DNA of 36,899 nt from Gammaproteobacteria bacterium (lineage in GTDB: Bacteria; Pseudomonadota; Gammaproteobacteria; UBA5861). A program made the position numbers and the translations under genes. Under the pieces are notes generated by a model. It made no database searches and was not told where the DNA came from. It saw only the letters and a program-made list of their open reading frames with translations. Where the stretch lies: positions 1 through 36,899 of the forward strand of contig JAKSCV010000056.1 of NCBI GenBank assembly GCA_022360445.1, read 5' to 3'. This document shows positions 25,408-33,245 of this stretch, in pieces; the stretch's first letter is position 1, and each line of letters starts with the position of its first letter.

Positions 25408-25542
25408 ACAAACAAATAGACCGATTGATCAACAAATATCACTTACTGACAACCACTCCAAGTCGGTGCGCTTGCCTTCAATCAACTGAATGAGACTCCG
25501 ACTGAAATCAAATCACTACTGTAAAACTTTAGAGGTGAAATT

Positions 25543-25980
25543 ATGAAAACGTTCGTGAAAAAAATTATCGCAACCGAAAACCATTTGAACCCAATGGCTC
25601 TACGTATCCCGGTGGGCATCATTTTTGTCGCCCACGGCGCACAAAAATTGTTTGGTTGGTTTGGCGGGTACGGTCTGGAAGGTACTGCTCAATGGATGGC
25701 CTCGATTAGCCTTAACCCCGGCTATCTGATGGCATTACTCGCCGGCAGCGCAGAGTTTTTTGGCGGTCTAGCCCTCATTCTGGGGCTGTTGGTTCGCCCT
25801 GCAGCCGCAGTGCTCGCCTTTACGATGATCGTCGCTATCCTTGCCGTGCATATCGGTAACGGCTTGTTCATGAGTAATAACGGCTACGAATTTGGTTTGG
25901 CATTACTGGCTGCATCGGTTGCCCTTGTTATCAGTGGTGCAGGTCGAGGTTCGCTTGATGCCATGTTATCCAAAGTCTGA
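25543..25980 (+). CDS. DoxX family membrane protein
   Basis: This 145-residue protein has four hydrophobic helices and the DoxX pattern: ALRIPVGIIFVAHGAQKLFG, then GLEGTAQWMASISLNPGYLM, GSAEFFGGLALILGLLVRPA and ALLAASVALVISGAGRGSLD. GAGGTG lies just before ATG 25543. DoxX proteins are linked with redox stress or quinone metabolism; here it lies between an NADP oxidoreductase and a glutathionyl-hydroquinone reductase, consistent with quinone cycling at the membrane. Confidence 0.9.
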   Translation: MKTFVKKIIATENHLNPMALRIPVGIIFVAHGAQKLFGWFGGYGLEGTAQWMASISLNPGYLMALLAGSAEFFGGLALILGLLVRPAAAVLAFTMIVAILAVHIGNGLFMSNNGYEFGLALLAASVALVISGAGRGSLDAMLSKV

Positions 25981-26000
25981 GTTTATATGTATCGGTTCGA

Positions 26001-26029
26001 TTAAGCCGGGAGCCTTCGTCCCGGCTTAA
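26001..26029. repeat. inverted repeat in the DoxX-GHR gap
   Basis: TTAAGCCGGGA and TCCCGGCTTAA form a perfect 11-base stem with loop GCCTTCG. No T tract follows on either strand, so it may protect mRNA ends or act as a weak processing or attenuation point between the two genes. Confidence 0.6.
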
Positions 26030-26061
26030 CTTGAGAAAAAAATAGTGTAAGGAGATTTAAA

Positions 26062-27027
26062 ATGTTAATTAACGGCCAATGGGCGAAAGATTTTCATCCT
26101 GTGCAGGGAACCGATGATGAAGGGGGGTTTGTCAGAGAGCAGTCCCAATTTCGCAACTGGATCACGATTGATGGTCACCCAGGACCTACCGGTCAAGGTG
26201 GATTCGTCGCACAACCCGACCGCTACCACTTATATGTTGCACTGATTTGCCCCTGGGCCTCGCGCACCTTAATGACTCGCAAACTTAAGGGTTTGGAAGA
26301 CGTTATTTCGGTTACTGTGCTGGATCCCCGCCCGACTGAGAAGGTCTGGCGCTTTGGAGACGAGAACAGTGTCCTTCCTGGGATCCAGTCAGATCCACTG
26401 TACGGCGCTGAATATCTTTACCAGATTTACCTGCGCGCCAAGTCCGATTACACCGGTCAGATCACAGTCCCTGTGCTTTGGGACAAGCATCAAGAGACCA
26501 TCGTCAACAATGAATCATCCGACATCATTCGTATGCTCAATGACGGATTTGGTCGTCTGGCCCAGGAGAACATCGATCTCTACCCGATGGAACTGCGCTC
26601 GGAAATCGACAAGGTCAATGATCGTCTTTACGACAGTTTCAACAATGGCGTCTACCGTGCCGGTTTTGCCACAACCCAAATAGCCTATGAACGGGCTGTT
26701 CACGAGGTATTTGATAGTCTGGATTGGATGAATCGGCGACTCGACAATCACCGCTACCTAGTTGGCGAGCGTCTTACCGAGGCAGATGTCCGAGCATTCG
26801 TCACCCTGATCCGTTTTGATCTTGCATATCATGGCCTTTTTAAGACCAATCTTCGCCCGCTTCGCGACTATGGGAATCTCACTGCCTATCTTAAACGTAT
26901 CTATGGCCTGCCGGGCATTGCGGAAACAGTCTCACCGGAGCACATTAAAACGGGGTACTACTCTATTCAAGCACTGAATCCTTCCGGTATCGTCCCAGTC
27001 GGCCCGCAGGAATTGTGGTCAGACTGA
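26062..27027 (+). CDS. yqjG: S-glutathionyl-(chloro)hydroquinone reductase (Xi-class GST)
   Basis: This 321-residue protein matches the YqjG/GHR class: LINGQWAKDFHPVQG, then FVREQSQFRNWITIDG, ADxxYHLYVALICPWASRTL with the catalytic Cys63 in the CPWA motif, VTVLDPRP, YQIYLRAKSDYTGQITVPVL, NNESSDIIRMLN, and GERLTEADVRAFVTLIRFDL. Family members strip glutathione from glutathionyl-hydroquinones using GSH. Full length, with AAGGAG upstream. Its presence points to quinone detoxification as the theme of this operon. Confidence 0.93.
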   Translation: MLINGQWAKDFHPVQGTDDEGGFVREQSQFRNWITIDGHPGPTGQGGFVAQPDRYHLYVALICPWASRTLMTRKLKGLEDVISVTVLDPRPTEKVWRFGDENSVLPGIQSDPLYGAEYLYQIYLRAKSDYTGQITVPVLWDKHQETIVNNESSDIIRMLNDGFGRLAQENIDLYPMELRSEIDKVNDRLYDSFNNGVYRAGFATTQIAYERAVHEVFDSLDWMNRRLDNHRYLVGERLTEADVRAFVTLIRFDLAYHGLFKTNLRPLRDYGNLTAYLKRIYGLPGIAETVSPEHIKTGYYSIQALNPSGIVPVGPQELWSD

Positions 27028-27085
27028 CCGCTCGTTTGGCAGCAGCATTGATATGAAGAACGGATTTACCTGACAGGAGCCAAAG

Positions 27086-27895
27086 ATGATCGAAAAAGAA
27101 TACAACTCGTCCGCTGATCGAATGCCGGTAGTTTTTGTTGGTCACGGCACGCCCATGAATGCCGCCCAAGACAACCAATGGAGCCGCGGCTTTGTCACCC
27201 TCCGGGACTACGTACCAAAGCCTGCGGCTATTTTGGCCATATCGGCACACTGGTACGTCAGCGGCACTTATCTGACGTCACACCTTCAGCCACCGACCCT
27301 GCATGATTTTGGTGGCTTCCCACAGCCGCTTTATGAACTTGAGTATCCCGCACCGGGGCACGCTGGACTTACCGAGTCGGTACGTGAGCTCCTCGGTAAA
27401 GAACACGTACAGCTTAGTGAAGACTGGGGGTTAGATCACGGTATCTGGTCGGTTTTGCGCTGGATGTATCCAGAAGCAGATGTCCCAGTTGTGCAGCTTA
27501 GTATCAACCGCAACCTTAATATTGTTCAGCACTATGAAATTGGACAATCACTCGCCAAATTGCGGGATCAGAATGTTCTTATTTTCGCCAGCGGGAATAT
27601 TGTTCACAATCTTCGAGATGCTATCACACAGATGCGGTTCGATACCGCTGTCACGCCTGATTGGGCCAGTCGTTTTGACGAAGCCGTTAAGCAAGCCATA
27701 CTCGCACATGATATCGAAGCACTTTTATCGATCTACCCGCATACGGCTGACGCGCAGCGTGCTCACCCCACGCCAGAGCACTGGTTACCACTGATTTACG
27801 CAGCGGGGGCTGCACATGAAAAGGATCACATTAGGTTTCCAACCGAGGGATTCGATTCAGGCTCACTCTCAATGAGAAATATTATTTTCGGATGA
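27086..27895 (+). CDS. ygiD: YgiD-type extradiol dioxygenase (4,5-DOPA dioxygenase family)
   Basis: This 269-residue protein is of the class III extradiol dioxygenase LigB family. Metal-ligand-like His residues appear as VGHGTP (His20), SAHW (His55) and EHWLPL (His232). His174 in the GNIVHNLRD segment and His118 in LDHGIWSVL are the usual catalytic neighbours. E. coli YgiD opens DOPA at 4,5 and binds zinc in some structures. CAGGAG lies just upstream of ATG 27086. It is the last gene of the LysR-divergent set. A catechol ring-opening role is family knowledge; the actual substrate is not known. Confidence 0.92.
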   Translation: MIEKEYNSSADRMPVVFVGHGTPMNAAQDNQWSRGFVTLRDYVPKPAAILAISAHWYVSGTYLTSHLQPPTLHDFGGFPQPLYELEYPAPGHAGLTESVRELLGKEHVQLSEDWGLDHGIWSVLRWMYPEADVPVVQLSINRNLNIVQHYEIGQSLAKLRDQNVLIFASGNIVHNLRDAITQMRFDTAVTPDWASRFDEAVKQAILAHDIEALLSIYPHTADAQRAHPTPEHWLPLIYAAGAAHEKDHIRFPTEGFDSGSLSMRNIIFG

Positions 27896-28379
27896 TATCA
27901 GTTCCGCGGATGTCTAGCTGTCCAGCACACCAGCCTCGGCGAACCAAATAGAGGAGGATCTACTTGAGCCGGCAACACTGGAAACGGCTGACATTTCGCG
28001 GAATCTTGAACTTCAAGCAAAACATCAGGCATTCCCATCCAATGCGGCTCACGCCCGCCCGATGGTAAATCAGTCATTTTTATATTTATATTCGACCGCA
28101 TATTTTCCTGCCAATAGCTAGCCCCATGAAAACACCATGTTCAGAAAATGATACCAATCGCTCTGTCAATGCCGGTTAATGTTCAGCCCCTACAATGCCT
28201 CCTTACGTGCGATTAGCTAGCGTTTGGTCTTGAGTGCGCGTTGAATTCCCAAGCATTGATAAAAAAAGACTTTGACCTAAATTAAATTAGCCGCTTTCTC
28301 TTTTGTTCCATTGTTCTTGCACAATCCTGCGATAAGCTCTTTTTCAATCAACAGATAAACATCAAAGGATGTTTAAGAG
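27896..28379. other. intergenic stretch without recognised gene
   Basis: I see no convincing gene here. A 67-codon minus-strand frame (27898-28101) has no similarity that I recognise and no good ribosome site. Confidence 0.4.
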
Positions 28380-28484
28380 ATGAAGGCGGTTTTTGTGTCC
28401 GTTTTAGTTGGACTAGCTCACCCAGCTTTTGCTAAACCCGAGAAGGGTAAGGGACGCCATAAAGGCCTGCGATGGGAAGAGTGA
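28380..28484 (+). CDS. putative 34-residue exported peptide
   Basis: The frame is M-K-A-V-F then a hydrophobic core (VSVLVGLAHPAFA), a good signal peptide with cleavage after AFA, followed by a basic 16-residue tail (KPEKGKGRHKGLRWEE). AAAGGATG lies about ten bases before the ATG. It could be a small secreted basic peptide or the 5' stub of a lost gene; both are guesses. Nothing recognised follows up to 28630. Confidence 0.35.
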   Translation: MKAVFVSVLVGLAHPAFAKPEKGKGRHKGLRWEE

Positions 28485-28633
28485 GGGTGGTCGAGTATCA
28501 TTTCAAACTAAGCGTGGGCATACCTTGGAAGGGGGCTGTGCATTGAAACACGATCAACTTATTGCAATTCCTGATTATCACAAGCAGCGTTCGAAGTCTC
28601 GATAGGAGCGGGAGGAGTACTGACTCTTCAGCT

Positions 28634-29308
28634 TTAGTCGATTTGACGCACATGCAATATAGTTGATCGGGTTTGCGTAATGGTTTTGGTGGTCTTTCGG
28701 ATCACAAATTCAGCGCCACCAATACTAATGACCCAGGCCAGGCTCATTAGTATGTCTCTGGCCAGTCCAATTGGCTCGTTATTCGAAAGGATCCAAGGCA
28801 ACGATATCACTGCTTGAGTACCAGCTCCTTGAGCCAAAGCATAGGCTCGAATTATCCAAGCACGATGCTGTTCTGTTCTTTGATAAATAATCGCCAAAAC
28901 ACCTAGACCGATAGATACCACCATGGCTATCGAGACAAACAACCTAACTGTGTAAAGTAAGTCACCTTGAAGCGCTTCGGGAAAGGGGTAGTAGTGAGTC
29001 ATCCATAGACCAGATAGCGCACAGAGTAATCCCGCGACAACGAGCACTCGACCAAGATAACGGTGAAAGTCTGGCTTGGCTCTCCAATTACCATTGGTTA
29101 GTTGCCAGGCACCTAGAAGGCAAAAAATCACTGAACTAAGAATGTGAATGATGGCTGGAACCGGCATCAGTTCAATTCGAGTGTTGGTTGGCAATATATC
29201 CGAGCCGAAGCCTAGTTCGTATAAACGAAATAGACCTGCGACACAAGGGATCAAGCTCAGGAATAATAGGCCAATACAACTCAGCTTCGAGGCATTTACC
29301 GGGTGCAT
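28634..29308 (-). CDS. DUF2306 family membrane protein
   Basis: This 224-residue protein starts at ATG 29308 (an upstream TTG at 29314 is in frame). It has seven or so hydrophobic segments (IGLLFLSLIPCVAGLF first) with the DUF2306 pattern: PAIIHILSSVIFCLLGAWQL, KPDFHRYLGRVLVVAGLLCA, and EQHRAWIIRAYALAQGAGTQ. The conserved His in HILSS, FHRYLG and QHRAW are features of that family. The start overlaps the preceding lipoprotein stop by 13 bases, so they are coupled. Function unknown. Confidence 0.82.
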   Translation of the reverse strand: MHPVNASKLSCIGLLFLSLIPCVAGLFRLYELGFGSDILPTNTRIELMPVPAIIHILSSVIFCLLGAWQLTNGNWRAKPDFHRYLGRVLVVAGLLCALSGLWMTHYYPFPEALQGDLLYTVRLFVSIAMVVSIGLGVLAIIYQRTEQHRAWIIRAYALAQGAGTQAVISLPWILSNNEPIGLARDILMSLAWVISIGGAEFVIRKTTKTITQTRSTILHVRQID

Positions 29309-29511
29309 TGGCAAGAAGCCCTCATTCCACCCATAAACATTAGGGGCATTCCTGCGCCCGCCCCGCTAGTTACTTTTTCAATATTAGGGTGGTCAGCGCA
29401 TACTTGGCTGCATGCTTGTGCCGCGTCGAAGAGCAATTGCTCTTTGGGTTGGTGAGAGCTACATGCGCTCATTAAAAGCGCACTGAACGTAATCAGCATG
29501 ATTTTCTTCAT
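29296..29511 (-). CDS. small lipoprotein
   Basis: This 71-residue protein has a lipoprotein signal, MKKIMLITFSALLMSAC, with Cys17 lipidated. The mature part is about 55 residues with several cysteines (Cys34, Cys38, and a CQCT end) that could form disulfides. GAGGA lies before the ATG. Its end overlaps the DUF2306 gene. No family recognised. Confidence 0.7.
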   Translation of the reverse strand: MKKIMLITFSALLMSACSSHQPKEQLLFDAAQACSQVCADHPNIEKVTSGAGAGMPLMFMGGMRASCQCTR

Positions 29512-29612
29512 TCTTTCGTCCTCTAGATTTATTGAGTGTGCATGTGTTTCGTCGAAGGGATTTCACACGTCAGCATTCTAGGGAGGAGAGAAGTGGACGA
29601 CTTCAGTCAAAA

Positions 29613-29631
29613 GAATGATTTTCGATCATTC
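29613..29631. terminator. short perfect hairpin, possible terminator
   Basis: GAATGAT (29613-29619), loop TTTCG and ATCATTC (29625-29631) pair fully and are flanked by A and T runs (CAAAA and CAAAAG, read as CTTTTG on the minus strand). It lies in a region without a recognised gene (29512-29793). Confidence 0.4.
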
Positions 29632-29793
29632 AAAAGTAGGGTTTTAATGAATAAGAGTATAAGGAAAATAACCACTAACACCCATGTATATCACAGCAGA
29701 AAACTTGAGCCTGAATATGCCTGAAATATTCGCCCTTTCTGCCTCTTTCTATTCAATCCCCTGGATTTCTGGCTGAATCCACCCGCTTCCACC

Positions 29794-29824
29794 GCCTTCT
29801 TGGCCTTCTTGGCCTTCTTGGCCT
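29794..29824. repeat. 9-base tandem repeat, three full copies
   Basis: GCCTTCTTG is repeated three times in a row at 29794-29820 and followed by a partial GCCT. Read on the minus strand it codes for KKA units. It lies just past the end of the IS91-type fragment. Confidence 0.75.
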
Positions 29825-29827
29825 CGT

Positions 29828-30124
29828 TCAGGCAACCCTTCCTTCTGTTGCTGTGCCATGTAGATAAGTGTGAAAACCCAGCGCTATGCAAACCAGCCTG
29901 TATCTGGTGAGGGTCGGCAGCAACTCGGGTGGTGGCGGTAATGCGCCTTTCTTCATGAGGTGAGCCAGTATCTTGTTGATGACCGCCTGATCCTCAATAC
30001 AGGCAATCACCCCGGAGTCACCTCCGCACGTCGGGCACACCGAGACATCGATGTTGAATACCCGTTTCAGCCGTTGTGCCCAGGTCATGGCCTGGTGGCG
30101 CTGTTCAGGTTGCAGTTCGATCAA
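29828..30124 (-). pseudogene. C-terminal fragment of an IS91-type transposase
   Basis: The fragment reads MIELQPEQRHQAMTWAQRLK then RVFNIDVSVCPTCGGDSGVI and ACIEDQAVINKILAHL. This is the closing pattern of IS91-type (rolling-circle Y2) transposases: MTWAQRLKRVFNID, CxxCGG, VIACIEDxxVIxKIL. The catalytic Y2 region is absent, so only the last 98 codons remain. The frame is open upstream without other similarity. Confidence 0.8.
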
Positions 30125-30314
30125 GATATGAGTCGCCCCTCTATTACGGCCAAGTCAAAGCCGAGACACCCCAATGCCCGAACAATAGCTCCACTTCCAG
30201 AGTATATTAATAACATCGGTGTCAGCACCAACGGGTAAACTGGCTGCACTGACGTACAGATAGCGGTGGGGAGATCTGCCGTTCACCGAGGAGAACAGAG
30301 TTCAGGGTATCTAA

Positions 30315-30629
30315 CAACTTAGTGCAGCCGAATTCCCAGGTTTGGCCGAGAATAAAGGACTCAACCCACCCTTCGTCAATATAGAGACATTAGGCAAGGA
30401 TTCGCGCTTGGTATTATCAGTCAAGGGCGAAGTCAACGGAAAGTACTAACGTAGCCTCAATACAGCTATCGTCCAGCAGCTGTACGAATCCGCTGCAACT
30501 GAAATCACTACTGTAGGTGCAATCCAGGGAGATCGTGGCCACCCGACTGAAGAGTTCCGCAGCCAGATCCTGACTGCTCCCACTATGCAGGTGGCACGCA
30601 TCGTGTTCACAGCCAAAAATGAACAGTAG
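30315..30629 (+). pseudogene. unidentified gene fragment with one in-frame stop
   Basis: One plus-strand frame reads SAAEFPGLAENKGLNPPFVN, IETLGKDSRLVLSVKGEV, NGKY, then TAA at 30447-30449, and continues in the same frame with SLNTAIVQQLYESAATEITT, VGAIQGDRGHPTEEFRSQIL and stops at 30629. Composition and unbroken logic on both sides of the stop look protein-like. I do not recognise the family. The stop could be a nonsense mutation of CAA or similar. There is no start codon with a good ribosome site. Confidence 0.45.
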
Positions 30630-30647
30630 GAGGGTCGATAATAGGAG

Positions 30648-30788
30648 CTATTGTACATCGCGCAGCAAATCTGCTGCGTCTTCACCAAACAAGATCGTAC
30701 CTCCCCGTTTGATCGTCAGCAGACCAAAACCGACGGCAATCAGTGGAATCATCCAGAACCGAGGGTCGCGCTTTTTGTCCCCTATCAT
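30648..30788 (-). pseudogene. small membrane protein remnant
   Basis: A 46-codon frame from ATG 30788 reads MIGDKKRDPRFWMIPLIAVG, then FGLLTIKRGGTILFGEDAAD and ends abruptly at TAG 30648. It has one hydrophobic helix. From memory, similar sequences occur as longer membrane proteins beside MacB-like ABC genes, so this may be a truncated 5' end. It lies 45 bases after the ABC pseudogene on the same strand, supporting a former operon. Confidence 0.45.
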
Positions 30789-30833
30789 AGTTAACCCTGT
30801 CCGAAAGGCATTCTGTCGTGTTGAGTTTCGAAC

Positions 30834-31270
30834 TTAATCAAAACGCCTTCCTTTGCCCTCTTCCTCATGGATCACGCCATTGCGGATGTGATAAGTACGC
30901 TTGAAAGTTGTCATGATTTTCTCGTCATGGTTGATGACGATGATAGCCGTTTCGAAATTCATTGCCATGTCATTGAGAAAGCGAAAAACCAACATGACAC
31001 ATTCGAAATCCAGCACTGCATGAGCTCATCGTCCAGATTCACCGGCGGACGATTGGCCAGACCGCGCTCGATGGCCACACTCTGTTGTTCGTCACCCGAG
31101 AGCTGCGAAGGCATAGGCTGGACCCGATTCTGGACACCGAGGGCCATTAGTCGATCAGCACCCCCAGAGCTTTGAGCAAGGGACTCTTGCCCGAACCTGA
31201 CAGCCCGATCAGACCAACCACTTCATCAGGCTCTACCTACATATCCACTTTCTTCAGTGCATCGACGAAG
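30834..31270 (-). pseudogene. MacB-like ABC transporter ATP-binding protein, decayed
   Basis: Pieces in the correct order but different frames: FVDALKKVDM, then VEPDEVVGLIGLSGSGKSPL (Walker A with Thr changed to Pro), an internal stop, then MPSQLSGDEQQSVAIERGLA (signature with Gly to Asp and Arg changes), NRPPVNLDDELM (Walker B and D-loop region, altered), and FETAIIVINHDEKIMTTFKR (H-loop). Between Walker A and the signature about 80 residues are missing. Multiple frameshifts and lost residues make it nonfunctional. Confidence 0.8.
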
Positions 31271-31396
31271 ATCTATTTGATGTTTTCACTGGGACAGCGG
31301 GATATTCTCCCCGCTGACGATCTGGCTTTGCAAATGGCTTTGATGAAACTCAAATTATTAGAAGATCGGCCCACACCCAAGCAGGCCATGGAATGA
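31268..31396 (+). pseudogene. C-terminal region fragment of AlkA-like DNA-3-methyladenine glycosylase
   Basis: The piece reads KIYLMFSLGQRDILPADDLA then LQMALMKLKLLEDRPTPKQA and stops with ME. This matches the end of the HhH-GPD region in AlkA-type glycosylases (YLLFALGxPDVFPAxDLAL) including the catalytic Asp position in PADDLAL. The family's following WRPYRS...LW end is missing. It abuts the ABC pseudogene head to head near 31268, so the junction is probably recombinational. Confidence 0.6.
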
Positions 31397-31483
31397 ACCC
31401 AGTCTTAGTTGCCACGGCGCAGCGTGGGTGCGATCTTTCTGTGGCACTATTGTCATCATCCACCCAATCAGTCTTTTTTGTGC

Positions 31484-31513
31484 TTGATCAAACTACCTAC
31501 CGTTAGGTAGAAT
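31484..31513 (+). promoter_or_regulatory. promoter with palindromic operator for MAPEG-TetR
   Basis: TTGATC (31484-31489), 18 bases, then TAGAAT (31508-31513). Within the spacer, CTACCTA (31493-31499) and TAGGTAG (31504-31510) form a perfect 7-base inverted repeat with a 4-base centre. A TetR protein is encoded two genes downstream, so autoregulation is the simple reading. Confidence 0.6.
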
Positions 31514-31578
31514 ACACTTCGTGAGTACAGTTATGCCTCACATCATCCACAAACATTAAACGGAGCTATCGAGTAAAA

Positions 31579-31992
31579 ATGAACGAGATATCGATGAGTA
31601 ACGAGCTTTACTGGCTGACATTAACGGCACTTTTCACTGGCCTTTGCTGGTTCCCCTATATAGCAAATCGGTTGCTAGAGATTGGTATTGGAGGTGCTGC
31701 GTTGGACCCCAATCCCAACCTGAAACCGAAAGCACCTTGGGCCCAGCGGATGAAAGCAGCTCACGCTAACGGGGTGGAGAACTTAGTGGTGTTCGCGCCG
31801 CTAGTCCTGATAGTGCACATCACCGATACGGGCTCAGCGTTTACTGCAATAGCGGTAATGGTGTACTTTTTTGCTCGGATAGTTCATTACCTGGTGTACA
31901 CCTTTGGCGTACCCGGGATTCGCACTCTCGCGTTCTCAGTGAGCGTAGTTTGTCAGCTGATTTTGGCTTTGGCTGCTCTGGGTTTGGTGTAG
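31579..31992 (+). CDS. MAPEG family membrane protein
   Basis: This 137-residue protein has four hydrophobic helices. The MAPEG signature (membrane-associated proteins in eicosanoid and glutathione metabolism) appears as RMKAAHANGVENLVVFAPLV (the ExxxNxxxxR-like head changed to AHANGVENL) and ARIVHYLVYTFGVPGIRTLA near the end. Such proteins often use glutathione. It is followed by a TetR gene on the same strand. Start ATG 31579 was used; a second ATG at 31594 is possible. Confidence 0.88.
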   Translation: MNEISMSNELYWLTLTALFTGLCWFPYIANRLLEIGIGGAALDPNPNLKPKAPWAQRMKAAHANGVENLVVFAPLVLIVHITDTGSAFTAIAVMVYFFARIVHYLVYTFGVPGIRTLAFSVSVVCQLILALAALGLV

Positions 31993-32080
31993 TGGTATGG
32001 CGTTGCCGCTATACAAAGTCCCATGGAAGCTTTATCTTAGGCCCCATTGAACTTCCACTTATAGCCGTAGCGACATTCCG

Positions 32081-32653
32081 TTGACCAGTACTGCCGATCG
32101 AATCCTGGATGTGACCCAGGAGCTTATTCAAACTCAAGGCTTCAATGCCATAAGCTTTAACCACATTGCCGATCAGGTTGGTATTCGTAAACCCAGTATC
32201 GTGCACCATTTTCCCACTAAGGCGGCTTTGGGTAGTGCTGTAGTCAAACGCTATCGGGAACATATGAACTCGATGGCAGAACAGTTTTTTGCCAGCGGTG
32301 CTAAAACTTCGCGACAAGCGTTTGATTTCTATTGTCTGCCCTTTATGGAGTTTGCGGCAACAGAAAGCAAGATTTGTTTGTGCGGCGCTTTGGGTGGGGA
32401 GTTTTTCGCGCTACCGGAAGAAATGCAGCAGGAAGTACGGGCATTTTTTGATCACCATCAACAGATGCTTGCCCAGGTTTTTCAACAAGGTCAACAACAA
32501 GGCGAAATCAAAAAGCAGGATGGTCCGGTGGCGTTGGCTCAGTTAGTCGTATCTGCATTACAAGGTGCGCTGATCACTCAGCGCGCCACCGGCGCGCCAG
32601 ATCAGGTGGCCAATGTGGTGAACGCGTTGAGGTCATCAATTTTCACTGGCTAG
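32081..32653 (+). CDS. TetR family transcriptional regulator, TTG start
   Basis: This 190-residue protein begins at TTG 32081 (MTSTADRILDVTQELIQTQG), with an HTH: FNAISFNHIADQVGIRKPSI then VHHFPTKAALG. The ligand domain contains ICLCGALGGEFFALPEEMQQ. There is no good ribosome site upstream. It follows the MAPEG gene by 88 bases and probably represses the shared promoter at 31484-31513. Confidence 0.88.
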   Translation: MTSTADRILDVTQELIQTQGFNAISFNHIADQVGIRKPSIVHHFPTKAALGSAVVKRYREHMNSMAEQFFASGAKTSRQAFDFYCLPFMEFAATESKICLCGALGGEFFALPEEMQQEVRAFFDHHQQMLAQVFQQGQQQGEIKKQDGPVALAQLVVSALQGALITQRATGAPDQVANVVNALRSSIFTG

Positions 32654-32796
32654 TTTGAGTGGGGTTGATTCGCTATTTTGTTTTTAGACAAACACTGTCC
32701 ATGCTTCGTTTCTCGGGCGCATACTGATTTACCGAATGTTCCTCCGGATCAACAATAGAAAGGCCGCAAATAAATGTGTGCTCTTGTCCACTTTGA

Positions 32797-33078
32797 ATCG
32801 GCGTACCGGCGTCTGAAAAGAAAATAGGGCACCCAGCCTTTGATGGCTTGCTCATTTTTAAGGTACTGATCCAACAAAGCTTATACGCTGTCAGCAATGA
32901 TGAAATTGAATTCCAAATTCGGGATCGATACAGTTACAATTTCTGCTGTTTTTCGTTTGATACCTGAGGACCGTGTGCCAGACGCAAAAACGATAAAGCT
33001 GTTCCGGGAGCCGCTTACCAATGCATGGATTTTTAAAGAGTTGTTCTATGAGTTTGGTGTGCAGCTACAGCTTAAATT
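32797..33078 (+). pseudogene. N-terminal fragment of an IS5-type transposase
   Basis: One frame reads KKIGHPAFDGLLIFKVLIQQ then SLYAVSNDEIEFQIRDRYSY. The other frame continues FRLIPEDRVPDAKTIKLFRE and PLTNAWIFKELFYEFGVQLQ. Together they follow IS5-family proteins: GRPAFDxxLMFKxLVLQxLYNLSDxxxEFQIRDRLSF, then LEDRVPDAKTIWLFREAL. One frameshift lies near 32950. The DDE catalytic part is missing. The right edge at about 33078 meets a DUF3450 fragment. Confidence 0.72.
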
Positions 33079-33245
33079 GTGTTTTGATCGTCGATTTGTG
33101 GCTTCAGCTGAGCGTTGTAGATTTTTAACCCTTCCAAGTCTTTGCCAAGCTTCTGGATTTGGTCGAAAACCTTATCGGCTTGATACGCAACGCCATCTAT
33201 TTTTGCCTGGCATGTTTTTGCAGTATGGAGTGTTTTCTGCTCTTT
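33079..33245 (-). pseudogene. DUF3450-like protein fragment
   Basis: The minus frame after an upstream stop reads KEQKTLHTAKTCQAKIDGVA, then YQADKVFDQIQKLGKDLEGL and KIYNAQLKPQIDDQN. DUF3450 proteins, found with ExbB/ExbD/TonB genes, have QSQxKIDxLADxTxxLLxEYR, then LKxYNxQLxxQxxSQ at this place. Only this middle part is present and it stops at the IS5 fragment. Neither end is intact. Confidence 0.5.

Noticed and set aside
27898-28101. 67-codon minus-strand frame
   Set aside because: No recognised similarity, no ribosome site, no membrane or signal feature.
29536-29724. 62-codon plus-strand frame upstream of the IS91-type fragment
   Set aside because: No ribosome site or motif; crosses a terminator-like hairpin.
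32673-32897. 74-codon minus-strand frame
   Set aside because: Its first two thirds are antisense to the IS5-type transposase fragment on the plus strand, which has clear family blocks; the rest has no support.
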